Virus record (IMG/VR): IMGVR_UViG_3300020154_000003
Location: 124,001 to 188,000 of that record
Length of the DNA stretch: 64,000 nt
Origin: a virus
Direction: 5' to 3' (one strand)
Each line of letters opens with the position of its first letter. Position 1 is the stretch's first letter. The notes under the pieces were generated by a model that saw only the letters and a list, made by a program, of their open reading frames with translations, ran no database searches and was not told the origin of the DNA. A program made the translations under genes and the position numbers. This document shows positions 48,288 through 55,190 of the stretch, piece by piece.

Positions 48288-48355
48288 ACGAATCAAGTAG
48301 GAGAGCCGAAAAAAAGGAAATTAGAAAACGGTTATTGCAGGGGTCTGTCTTGTTT
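48288..48355 (+). ncRNA. candidate small RNA s3
   Basis: CATACGAA, CAAGTAGGAGAGCCGAAAA and ACGGTTATTGCAGGGGTCTG align with s1 and s2. No reading frame. It ends before CCAGTACTGG (48364). Confidence 0.58.
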
Positions 48356-48404
48356 AACTTATGCCAGTACTGGAAAAAATATTTAAACTATTTTCGTGAA
48401 AAAC

Positions 48405-48437
48405 GTAACCTTTGTACAAAAGTCAACGTATAAAGAG
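48405..48437 (+). promoter_or_regulatory. phage promoter, cassette class, plus strand
   Basis: GTAACCTT (48405-48412), 14 nt, CGTATAAAG. Faces the GP88 gene. Confidence 0.6.
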
Positions 48438-48474
48438 CATACGCAAACAACAAACAAAACAAACTTTACTAGCT

Positions 48475-49278
48475 ATGCGACACGACTTTAATTTTTCCTA
48501 CATTGGCGGTGTTAACCTGACTGCGAAAATTGCACACGGTAAAGAGTACGGTATTGATACTTATACTCTATATTTTGCTCCTTATAAATTGAGCGGGCAA
48601 AACGTGTGCGCAAAGGCAACAAAGGAATGTATAATGGGTTGCCTTAACACGTCCGGGCGGGTTAAAATGGACAAAAAGAACATTATTGTCAATGCCCGCA
48701 CACAAAGGACTATTGCCTTTTACGAACAAAGGGAAAAATTTATGACTTTAATGATTCATGAAATTTCCCTTGCAAAAAAGCGTTCGGAAAAAAAGGGGAC
48801 TATCTTTGCAGTCCGTTTAAACGGTACTTCCGACCTGTCCCCGGAAATTTTCAAAGCGTTCGGGCAAAATATTCTCGAATTGTTCCCGGATGTTCAGTTT
48901 TACGATTACACAAAGGTACTGAACCGCAAAAAGTTGGTTGAAAAATACCCAAATTACGACCTGACTTTTTCTTATACGGGCTACAATTGGTCTGAATGCC
49001 AGCAAGCGTTATCGGACAATGTTCGGGTCGCTGTAGTGTTTGACGTGAAAAGAGGTAAAGCCCTGCCTAAAACTTTCAACGGGTACAAAGTTATTGACGG
49101 TGATTTGAATGATTACCGTCCAATGGATGAAAAGAATGTGATTGTAGGCTTACGGTGGAAAGATATTGCAAACCGTGAAAATAATACCGCGATCAAAAAT
49201 AGTCCCTTCGTGGTAAAGGTAACGACTGAAAATGTCGTTACCACTTCGGACAATGTACATGAAACACAAACAGTTTAA
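48475..49278 (+). CDS. GP88-family phage protein
   Basis: I chose the ATG at 48475, after the promoter. FNFSYIGGVNLTAKIAHGK, the Cys-rich NVCAKATKECIMGCLNTSGR, RTIAFYEQREKF, VRLNGTSDLSPE and FYDYTKVLNR follow the GP88 family, known from mycobacteriophages and many others. Function unknown; the Cys cluster suggests a metal centre. Confidence 0.75.
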   Translation: MRHDFNFSYIGGVNLTAKIAHGKEYGIDTYTLYFAPYKLSGQNVCAKATKECIMGCLNTSGRVKMDKKNIIVNARTQRTIAFYEQREKFMTLMIHEISLAKKRSEKKGTIFAVRLNGTSDLSPEIFKAFGQNILELFPDVQFYDYTKVLNRKKLVEKYPNYDLTFSYTGYNWSECQQALSDNVRVAVVFDVKRGKALPKTFNGYKVIDGDLNDYRPMDEKNVIVGLRWKDIANRENNTAIKNSPFVVKVTTENVVTTSDNVHETQTV

Positions 49279-49289
49279 ATAGTACTGGC

Positions 49290-49535
49290 ATGAAAACTAC
49301 AAACCTACTCAGAAAATACAATAGGCTTGAGGACAATAACGATCACAATGAAGCTGCTGCCTTGCTGGTTAATAACTTTGGTACGGATGACGAAAAGCAA
49401 ACCATGAAGGAAATTATTGCCCGTGCTGAAAAACAAAACGGCATGACCAGTGAGGATATAAAATTGAGGTATGAAATATCTCAAAAGTACTATCCGATAA
49501 TCACAGGCAAAGCCTATCCAATACAAAAGAAGTAA
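49290..49535 (+). CDS. hypothetical protein (81 aa)
   Basis: A TAGTACTGG near-palindrome lies one base before the ATG. Helical protein, no family. Confidence 0.6.
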   Translation: MKTTNLLRKYNRLEDNNDHNEAAALLVNNFGTDDEKQTMKEIIARAEKQNGMTSEDIKLRYEISQKYYPIITGKAYPIQKK

Positions 49536-49568
49536 CCCGGACAATGTTCACCCTTAATTAATAAAGCT

Positions 49569-49874
49569 ATGGACACTCAAAAAATTGATAACCTTATCCA
49601 TCAATTGGATAGTATTGCACGAAGTTACGATGGCTATGAGTATGGCCTGCCTACTCATCATGACCATACGATGATTGAAATGGAGAATGCTATTAAACAT
49701 GCTTTCCCGGACAATGTACAGACCAGTACTGACAAGTCAGAAAAGATGCGGGCGGTATTGGAAAAATTGGTAGCTTCGTTCCCGGAAATGGATACCGATG
49801 AACCAATAGCTGGCAGCGATGCCGTTGACATCCTTTGCGGGATGTGGGATGAAATTAAAGACGCTATAAAATAA
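49569..49874 (+). CDS. hypothetical protein (101 aa)
   Basis: Helical, acidic protein (DTQKIDNLIHQLDSIARSYD). ACAATGTAC (49711) lies within the coding region. No family. Confidence 0.6.
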   Translation: MDTQKIDNLIHQLDSIARSYDGYEYGLPTHHDHTMIEMENAIKHAFPDNVQTSTDKSEKMRAVLEKLVASFPEMDTDEPIAGSDAVDILCGMWDEIKDAIK

Positions 49875-49880
49875 CCTCCT

Positions 49881-50033
49881 ATGAAAAATCCGATTATCAT
49901 AATTAAGGTTGGTAAAACTGTAATTGGAGATACTAGGGATTCACGTACAACTAATGATGCTAAGAGAAAATTTCTCAAGCAATACTCAGGGTACAATCCT
50001 AAATCAGTTACTGCGACTATTAAATATAACTAA
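49881..50033 (+). CDS. hypothetical small protein (50 aa)
   Basis: ATG at 49881, TAA at 50031. Basic product (NPIIIIKVGKTVIGDTRDSR). The next gene starts after one base. Confidence 0.55.
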   Translation: MKNPIIIIKVGKTVIGDTRDSRTTNDAKRKFLKQYSGYNPKSVTATIKYN

Positions 50034-50034
50034 T

Positions 50035-50307
50035 ATGGCAAAGAAAAATAAAATTGTCATCACTGACAATAAGGAAATGATAGCAGAGTTCATGAACTTA
50101 ATTAACAAACCCATCTACGAAAAGAAGTCCCCGATGTTCTTTAAGGATGAGGGAGGTTATTACGTAACCAAACTGACTGCCAGTAATGAGCCTGCTGACC
50201 CTAACAAAATGTATGAATTCGGTACGCTCACAGAGGTGCCAGTACCAAATAAAAGGACTGCCATCCAATACGCAAAACAATTCGGTCGCACTGCAATATT
50301 TGGTTAG
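50035..50307 (+). CDS. hypothetical protein (90 aa)
   Basis: I chose the ATG at 50035. Product AKKNKIVITDNKEMIAEFMN; small alpha/beta. No family. Confidence 0.6.
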   Translation: MAKKNKIVITDNKEMIAEFMNLINKPIYEKKSPMFFKDEGGYYVTKLTASNEPADPNKMYEFGTLTEVPVPNKRTAIQYAKQFGRTAIFG

Positions 50308-50313
50308 AATAAT

Positions 50314-50345
50314 GTAACCTTTACGTACAATGTACGTTAGATAAC
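50314..50345 (+). promoter_or_regulatory. phage promoter, cassette class, ACAATGTAC spacer
   Basis: GTAACCTT (50314-50321), 13 nt centred on ACAATGTAC (50327-50335), CGTTAGATAAC. It ends 2 nt before the ATG at 50348, so the mRNA may be leaderless. Confidence 0.65.
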
Positions 50346-50347
50346 AT

Positions 50348-50590
50348 ATGAACAAACGCATCTTAGAATTCGCAAAGCTTCCCTTGGAGGAAAGAATCAA
50401 AGTGATCATGCTCTTCGGAGTATCCCTGATGACTATCCCTCATTGTGGCCTGATTGGTTCACTCTTTACCCTTGGCACTGAGTACGTTGAAATGATGGCT
50501 GATACCCGTACTGGTGAGATAGTTCACCTTGGCATCGCGGATTACAGCGACCTGAATAAGTACGCTGCTCACATCGACCTCGATATTTAA
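50348..50590 (+). CDS. hypothetical protein (80 aa)
   Basis: A central hydrophobic segment (KVIMLFGVSLMTIPHCGLIG) may be buried or membrane-associated. No family. Confidence 0.6.
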   Translation: MNKRILEFAKLPLEERIKVIMLFGVSLMTIPHCGLIGSLFTLGTEYVEMMADTRTGEIVHLGIADYSDLNKYAAHIDLDI

Positions 50591-50601
50591 TAAACTGTAC
50601 A

Positions 50602-51267
50602 ATGTACGTCAAGTATAACGATTTCAAAGATCATTGTGGATTACTGCCTGACTGGTACTCTGAAGAGATACATGATCAAATAAACAAATACCTGCCTGAA
50701 AGTAAGCTGCAGGCCGTTAAGTATCTGAAGGACACCTCCAAAGAATTCGAGACTGAAACCACGCATGGCTTAGGGCTGAAGGAATGTAAAGACATCGTTG
50801 ACTCGATGGCCACAGTACTGGCAAAGCTTGAGTCTATTCGAGAGGCATATGATCATGAACTTTCTTCATTTATTGAGCATTCATTAATTAAGAATACCAA
50901 TACCGCCCTGTCTCTAAAAGAATTCAAACAAAAAGCAAAAATCATTCTCCCAAACTGGTATACTGAATCTTTCCATCAAAAGGTCGTTAACCTGATGGTC
51001 AATGAACAGAAACTCAATGCCTGCAAATTGATCTGCGATACCTCATCCAGCTATGGAACCCGCCACATCTATGATCTGAAGTGGGCAAAGATTGAAATCG
51101 TTGACGTACTCAACGATATGATGAGCAAAATCAATAAAGATGAACTGTCTGGCAAAATTATATCCTTAATTGAGGATGGAGCCTTCCGCACCAGTATTTT
51201 AAAAGAAGTACTGGAATTCGTCCCAAAAGCGGAAATGCTTAAAATAGTTGAAAAATATTCACCATAA
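50602..51267 (+). CDS. duplicated-domain protein resembling bL12 C-terminal domain
   Basis: Two repeats of about 95 residues: LPDWYSEEIHDQI then KLQAVKYLKD and HGLGLKECKDIVDSM; and LPNWYTESFHQKV then KLNACKLICD and YDLKWAKIEIVDVL. The K-x-x-A-(V/C)-K plus G-L-K-E-x-K-D-(I)-V pattern is that of the L7/L12 C-terminal domain, which contacts translation factors; phage versions exist. The start ATG lies within an ACAATGTAC motif. Confidence 0.6.
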   Translation: MYVKYNDFKDHCGLLPDWYSEEIHDQINKYLPESKLQAVKYLKDTSKEFETETTHGLGLKECKDIVDSMATVLAKLESIREAYDHELSSFIEHSLIKNTNTALSLKEFKQKAKIILPNWYTESFHQKVVNLMVNEQKLNACKLICDTSSSYGTRHIYDLKWAKIEIVDVLNDMMSKINKDELSGKIISLIEDGAFRTSILKEVLEFVPKAEMLKIVEKYSP

Positions 51268-51291
51268 TTCGAAACAATTTTCTTAACTTTC

Positions 51292-51323
51292 GCAACCTTT
51301 ACGTACAATGTACGTTAGTATAC
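51292..51323 (+). promoter_or_regulatory. phage promoter, cassette class, ACAATGTAC spacer
   Basis: GCAACCTT (51292-51299), 13 nt with ACAATGTAC (51305-51313), CGTTAGTATAC. Faces the sigma-factor gene, which may thus control itself. Confidence 0.65.
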
Positions 51324-51355
51324 ATAAAAGAAAATAACTTTAACTAACCACTCTT

Positions 51356-51919
51356 ATGAAATCCAGCAAAGTTGTCATCCTTGAGATCAATGCAATTTAC
51401 AAAGCTTTCAAGCCTGCGATCACGAAGTACGTGAATCTCAAGATCAGGGATAAGATGATTGCTGAAGAACTCATCAATGACGTGTTCGTTAAAGTTCACA
51501 CATCTCTCCGCACCTACGATTCGAAGAAAGCACAATTTAATACTTGGATATTCAACATCGCCAAGAATGTGCTGATCGACCACTTCAGAAAGAAGTCGCT
51601 CGAAACCACCTCTCTGGAAGTTTCCAAACAGGATGACTCTGAAGACACAATGTCTGAGACTCTGCCCGTGGCTACCCCGGATCGGAACCCCCTTGAATCC
51701 ATGATCAGCGATGAAACAATGTACAATGTACAAACCGCTATGGGCCACCTCAATGAGACTCAACGTGAAATGCTCACAATGTACGCTCTGGATAACCTGA
51801 CCTACGAAGAGATCGCAGCCATGCTCAACATGCCTATGGGTACTGTCAAAGGCACGATCTTTAACGCTCGTACCAGACTGAAAGAAATCCTTGGCAACCG
51901 TATACCAGTACTGGCATGA
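51356..51919 (+). CDS. ECF-like sigma-70-family factor
   Basis: 187 residues, the ECF size. Region 2 is seen as IAEELINDVFVKVHTSLRTY and FNTWIFNIAKNVLIDHFRKK; region 4 as LNETQREMLTMYALDNLTYEEIAAMLNM then GTVKGTIFNARTRLKEIL (helix-turn-helix). A linker of about 35 residues is acidic. Candidate reader of the 33 cassette promoters, as T4-like phages use gp55; this needs testing. Coupled by ATGA to a zinc-ribbon gene. Confidence 0.85.
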   Translation: MKSSKVVILEINAIYKAFKPAITKYVNLKIRDKMIAEELINDVFVKVHTSLRTYDSKKAQFNTWIFNIAKNVLIDHFRKKSLETTSLEVSKQDDSEDTMSETLPVATPDRNPLESMISDETMYNVQTAMGHLNETQREMLTMYALDNLTYEEIAAMLNMPMGTVKGTIFNARTRLKEILGNRIPVLA

Positions 51920-52092
51920 ATAATATAGCACAACCTGAAGACATGTTGAAGTGTAGCGATTGTAAGACAATCTACGATCCTCTGCTCAACAAAAGATGTC
52001 CCTGCTGTGGGAATAACCAGCGATTTCTTAATAGCGTTATTGAAGGGCTGGATGATGAGTCCAACTTCATTGGCGAGGATGATGACCATTAA
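51916..52092 (+). CDS. zinc-ribbon protein coupled to sigma factor (58 aa)
   Basis: CSDCKTIYDPLLNKRCPCCG gives two Cys pairs; the tail is acidic. The ATG overlaps the sigma stop, so the two are translated together. It might bind the sigma factor, but nothing in the sequence proves that. CCAGTACTGG lies one base before its ATG. Confidence 0.65.
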   Translation: MNNIAQPEDMLKCSDCKTIYDPLLNKRCPCCGNNQRFLNSVIEGLDDESNFIGEDDDH

Positions 52093-52103
52093 TTAAGGAA
52101 ACC

Positions 52104-52250
52104 ATGTTACAAGCATTCTTAGCACAAACCGCACAAGATTACGATCTGCCAGTACATATCGTGCAACAGATTTGGGAGAAGTATGAAGGTACTGGATTGT
52201 TTTACGATAAATTGGAAGAATATCTCAAAAGTCGTAACCTTTGTAACTAG
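52104..52250 (+). CDS. hypothetical small protein (48 aa), TAG stop
   Basis: ATG at 52104; the gene ends in TAG inside the spacer of the next promoter. Readthrough would give about 44 unrelated codons across the next gene, so here TAG is probably a real stop. Confidence 0.5.
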   Translation: MLQAFLAQTAQDYDLPVHIVQQIWEKYEGTGLFYDKLEEYLKSRNLCN

Positions 52251-52265
52251 TTCTCGTTAACATAC
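52234..52265 (+). promoter_or_regulatory. phage promoter, cassette class
   Basis: GTAACCTT (52234-52241), 13 nt (TGTAACTAGTTCT), CGTTAACATAC. It ends five bases before the ATG at 52270. Confidence 0.65.
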
Positions 52266-52269
52266 TCAT

Positions 52270-52437
52270 ATGGACTCACCCAAAGAAATTGTAGTAAGCG
52301 TCAAGACGAAACACACCTACAAGGTAGGGGAAGACCGTCTGGAACTCGACACACCTCTGACTGTCGATATGAAGAAATATAAAAAGACAGGGGAAAATAA
52401 CCACTTCATCTTCTATACCAGAAAGTCTTCCAAATGA
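52270..52437 (+). CDS. hypothetical small protein (55 aa)
   Basis: Beta-rich basic product (EIVVSVKTKHTYKVGEDRLE). ATGA overlap with the next gene. Confidence 0.6.
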   Translation: MDSPKEIVVSVKTKHTYKVGEDRLELDTPLTVDMKKYKKTGENNHFIFYTRKSSK

Positions 52438-52703
52438 ATAAGCATCTCATCAACACGGGAACCCCGAAGTCAGCCCAACAAGCTTATAACAAACTTGCAA
52501 GCTTTCTTCATAAGAATTCTCAAGGGATCAATGATCCTGACACAGCCTTCCTGAAGCACCAGAAAGTATTATCAGTACTGGTTGGGAGGTACACGCCCGC
52601 TATCGATATGATGATCAGGGTCTGGTATAACGTGGAAGACTTCGTGGCTGATGGCGAACCTATGGATCAGGTATGGGCTGACATCGAAGACATGTGCAAT
52701 TAA
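52434..52703 (+). CDS. hypothetical protein (89 aa)
   Basis: Helical protein (KSAQQAYNKLASFLHKNSQG). No family. Followed by CCAGTACTGG. Confidence 0.6.
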   Translation: MNKHLINTGTPKSAQQAYNKLASFLHKNSQGINDPDTAFLKHQKVLSVLVGRYTPAIDMMIRVWYNVEDFVADGEPMDQVWADIEDMCN

Positions 52704-52716
52704 ACCAGTACTGGAT

Positions 52717-52920
52717 ATGAATAAGAAAGATATAAAAGTAGCTTGCTGGCTCAAGAATGGTACTGAATGGTATTATCCGGTAAAGACTATCGACTTGAGC
52801 GAATACGATCACGTTCAACTCCTAATCAAGGATGACCATTCAGGTGACATTTACATTGCTTGGAATGGTGATTCTGATGCTCAGAAACATGCCACAGGTA
52901 GACTCTTCAAATCAAAATAA
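52717..52920 (+). CDS. hypothetical protein (67 aa)
   Basis: I chose the ATG at 52717, two bases after the CCAGTACTGG palindrome; the upstream in-frame part overlaps the previous gene. Product MNKKDIKVACWLKNGTEWYY. Confidence 0.6.
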   Translation: MNKKDIKVACWLKNGTEWYYPVKTIDLSEYDHVQLLIKDDHSGDIYIAWNGDSDAQKHATGRLFKSK

Positions 52921-52932
52921 ACCAGTACTGGT

Positions 52933-53106
52933 ATGACATCATTATCCGAACAACAACTCAATGACGTTTTGGAACATCTCAAAGAAAAACTTGAGGTAAA
53001 AGTCAAGACCAAAAGAGACGAAGGTTATCTCGCAGTAAGGGTTGAACTCTATTTGGATGGCGAAGTCATCGCTGCTGATGAGGACTCAGCCAGAGTGGAT
53101 TACTAA
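52933..53106 (+). CDS. hypothetical small protein (57 aa)
   Basis: ATG one base after CCAGTACTGG. Alpha then beta product (LNDVLEHLKEKLEVKVKTKR). No family. Confidence 0.6.
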   Translation: MTSLSEQQLNDVLEHLKEKLEVKVKTKRDEGYLAVRVELYLDGEVIAADEDSARVDY

Positions 53107-53121
53107 ATTAAGGATCGGACA

Positions 53122-53412
53122 ATGTACAAGACACCCACAATAGTCGAACAATTGGATCGAATAGGAGAGGATATATTGCGAGTACTGGCCGAAGAGAAGA
53201 CCCCTATGACTGTCTTTCAACTACACGTCTTGAGAGATAAGGAAAAATGCGATCTCTCATCCTATGGCTGGTCATTCGCCCTCGATAGACTCGAAAGAAA
53301 ACATCTGGTAGAATTCGTATCACCATGCCACTGGCAACTCAAAGATCAATCCCGCACAATGTACATAAGAGAACTCGAAGATTTATTGGATAAAAGAATA
53401 ACCCCCGACTAA
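53122..53412 (+). CDS. winged-helix-like protein (96 aa)
   Basis: DILRVLAEEKTPMTVFQLHV, then YGWSFALDRLERKHLVEFVS and a beta hairpin look like a winged helix-turn-helix. It might bind DNA, perhaps one of the palindromes here. The ATG is inside an ACAATGTAC motif. Confidence 0.5.
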   Translation: MYKTPTIVEQLDRIGEDILRVLAEEKTPMTVFQLHVLRDKEKCDLSSYGWSFALDRLERKHLVEFVSPCHWQLKDQSRTMYIRELEDLLDKRITPD

Positions 53413-53579
53413 TGAAATATTTCAGGATCACCAGCAAAAAAACCAGTACTGGTGAAGTTCACTATTACATCGAAGCAAAAAGGAAATGGTATCACTTCTG
53501 GAAACTGCAGGGTGTATATGCAACCCATAAGATCGCTGCAGGAGTACTGGAGAAGCTGCTGGCTCAACCCCTTAATTAA
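53412..53579 (+). CDS. hypothetical small basic protein (55 aa)
   Basis: ATG overlaps the previous TAA. Basic and aromatic (EAKRKWYHFWKLQGVYATHK). A CCAGTACTGG site (53443) is inside the coding region as KTSTGE. Confidence 0.55.
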   Translation: MKYFRITSKKTSTGEVHYYIEAKRKWYHFWKLQGVYATHKIAAGVLEKLLAQPLN

Positions 53580-53598
53580 GTAAACTGTACAATGTACG

Positions 53599-53904
53599 AT
53601 GAATAAGAACGTCAAAATCTATAAGCGAGACGAAATCCAAAAGGTCTATCATCAACACGCTTACCATTGTGGTTCCGTGCTCTATTCCAATGATGGCTAT
53701 ACGTGGCAGTCAGTACCGATGGATTCCGGGAAATGGGATATTCACAAATGGTCATTCGCCTTCATTGAACGGCCAAAAACCAGTACCGTGACATCGCTGC
53801 AGAGATTCCAGAATTATGTCTATAAGAATATCTGTGGGGCATATACCCCGGAGAAGCGACTGAAATCAATCGAAACATTGTACAGTAAAATTAATGGAAA
53901 TTGA
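53599..53904 (+). CDS. hypothetical protein (101 aa)
   Basis: ACAATGTAC ends two bases before the ATG. Aromatic-rich product (YHQHAYHCGSVLYSNDGYTW). No family. Confidence 0.6.
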   Translation: MNKNVKIYKRDEIQKVYHQHAYHCGSVLYSNDGYTWQSVPMDSGKWDIHKWSFAFIERPKTSTVTSLQRFQNYVYKNICGAYTPEKRLKSIETLYSKINGN

Positions 53905-53936
53905 TCCTGAATTCATGAACAAGTTAATACTTTTGA

Positions 53937-53944
53937 CGTATAAT
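53937..53944 (+). promoter_or_regulatory. CGTATAAT promoter element
   Basis: TTTTGA then CGTATAAT, 9 nt before the ATG at 53954. Confidence 0.5.
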
Positions 53945-53953
53945 TGATCACAT

Positions 53954-54253
53954 ATGAACTCTCCAATCATTTCAGTTAAACCAGTACGAGGCAGCAAAGG
54001 AAAGCTTGAAGTCTTCCCCCAACACCTCTTCGTAAAGAATTGGGTCTTCAATGAAGACGAAAAGGATGAGGCAGCACTCGCCCATTACATCGCTGCAGTA
54101 GCTGAAAAGAATGGTATGTCAGCAAATGAAGTATACCAAATATTCCCTGCCATGCTCCGTATGCTCAGAAGCAATATCGATTGGGCTAACCCCAATAAGA
54201 TCACTCAAGCTGATCTCGATAAGGCAAATGAAAAAGGAATGATGTCCAAATAA
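53954..54253 (+). CDS. hypothetical protein (99 aa)
   Basis: Alpha/beta product with EVFPQHLFVKNWVFNEDEKD and a helical end. No family. Confidence 0.6.
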   Translation: MNSPIISVKPVRGSKGKLEVFPQHLFVKNWVFNEDEKDEAALAHYIAAVAEKNGMSANEVYQIFPAMLRMLRSNIDWANPNKITQADLDKANEKGMMSK

Positions 54254-54267
54254 ACCAGTACTGGATA

Positions 54268-54552
54268 ATGACAACAACCATCGAGAAACTCAGAGACCTG
54301 ACCGTGGAGCAACTACTCATCCTGTCAAACGAACTTTGTCAAACGACAGTACCTGAAGACGCTCTTATCCGGGAAGTGATCAAAGATACCCAACTAGACA
54401 CACTAACTCCGGGTCTGGCTTTCATTGGCTTGGCAGGCCATCTACATGTGGAAATGGCTGAACGTCTTAAACTCTTGACCAGTACTGGACAAATATCTTC
54501 CCCGGATGATACCTTAGAAAGATTGAACCCGAAAGGAAAAATGATCCTCTAA
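54268..54552 (+). CDS. hypothetical protein (94 aa)
   Basis: CCAGTACTGG lies three bases before the ATG, and a second copy (54479) is inside the gene as TSTG. Helical, no family. Confidence 0.6.
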   Translation: MTTTIEKLRDLTVEQLLILSNELCQTTVPEDALIREVIKDTQLDTLTPGLAFIGLAGHLHVEMAERLKLLTSTGQISSPDDTLERLNPKGKMIL

Positions 54553-54561
54553 TCAGTAATT

Positions 54562-54678
54562 ATGAATATGGAATTCCGATTCGTCCTCATGGTGCCTTGC
54601 CCTAATTGCCATATCCAAATAAGCTGCATGGCCAGTACTTGCACCCATTGCAAAACCAAAGTGAGCAATCACAATTAA
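54562..54678 (+). CDS. mini zinc-ribbon protein (38 aa)
   Basis: CPNC and CTHC Cys pairs 14 residues apart fit a zinc ribbon. ATG at 54562, TAA at 54676. Confidence 0.5.
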   Translation: MNMEFRFVLMVPCPNCHIQISCMASTCTHCKTKVSNHN

Positions 54679-54694
54679 AAACCAGTACTGGACA

Positions 54695-54928
54695 ATGTAC
54701 AAGACTCTTGCGCTCATCAGCATATTCCTTTTATCCTTCTCCTGTTCCCCTAAATTAAGTAAGATAGAAAGACAACAAGCCAACGCTGACTCGCTATTAA
54801 CAAAATCCCAACCAGAACAACAGCGAATTCTTAAAGAAAAGAAATATCACATTACCACAGCCAAGATTAGCTTAATTGTCTTTGCAGTATGGTTTGTGGC
54901 CTTCCAAAATGCTGAAGATAAGGATTGA
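54695..54928 (+). CDS. lipoprotein with C-terminal membrane segment, spanin-like layout (77 aa)
   Basis: MYKTLALISIFLLSFSCSPK has a lipobox-like LSFSC; a charged linker follows, and the C-terminus has KISLIVFAVWFVAF as a membrane segment. A lipid anchor at one end and a membrane anchor at the other is the plan of unimolecular spanins (T1 gp11), although this protein is short for one. The ATG is in an ACAATGTAC motif two bases after CCAGTACTGG. Confidence 0.5.
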   Translation: MYKTLALISIFLLSFSCSPKLSKIERQQANADSLLTKSQPEQQRILKEKKYHITTAKISLIVFAVWFVAFQNAEDKD

Positions 54929-54929
54929 C

Positions 54930-55190
54930 TTACTCGTCATTGATCTTGGCCAGCATCTTCTTAATTACATCAACCCTCTTCGAAGCTACCTTCAGTTCCT
55001 TTTCCAATACACTCCTGAGAATAGGCTCTTCATTCCCATCCACATGAAAGGTGATCTCATACCCATCAACCTTTACCTTCGTGTTGACATTGTTCGACTC
55101 CTGCTCTCCATCGTTCTCTGGAAACTTAGTGCGCTTCATGCTCGTCTTACCAGTACCTTTCTTGTTACGATTATAAATTCCTCTTGGCAT
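54930..55190 (-). CDS. hypothetical basic protein (86 aa)
   Basis: A basic N-terminus (PRGIYNRNKKGTGKTSMKRT) and a C-terminal helix (ASKRVDVIKKMLAKI). Convergent with the gene at 54695, one base apart. Confidence 0.6.
   Translation of the reverse strand: MPRGIYNRNKKGTGKTSMKRTKFPENDGEQESNNVNTKVKVDGYEITFHVDGNEEPILRSVLEKELKVASKRVDVIKKMLAKINDE

Noticed and set aside
51344-51970. Minus-strand open frame (208 codons) opposite the sigma factor gene
   Set aside because: The plus frame has unmistakable sigma-factor regions; the opposite frame is a by-product of its codon use.
52104-52437. Fusion of the genes at 52104 and 52270 by TAG readthrough
   Set aside because: Readthrough of the TAG at 52248 continues in a frame different from that of 52270 and gives a non-conserved-looking tail.
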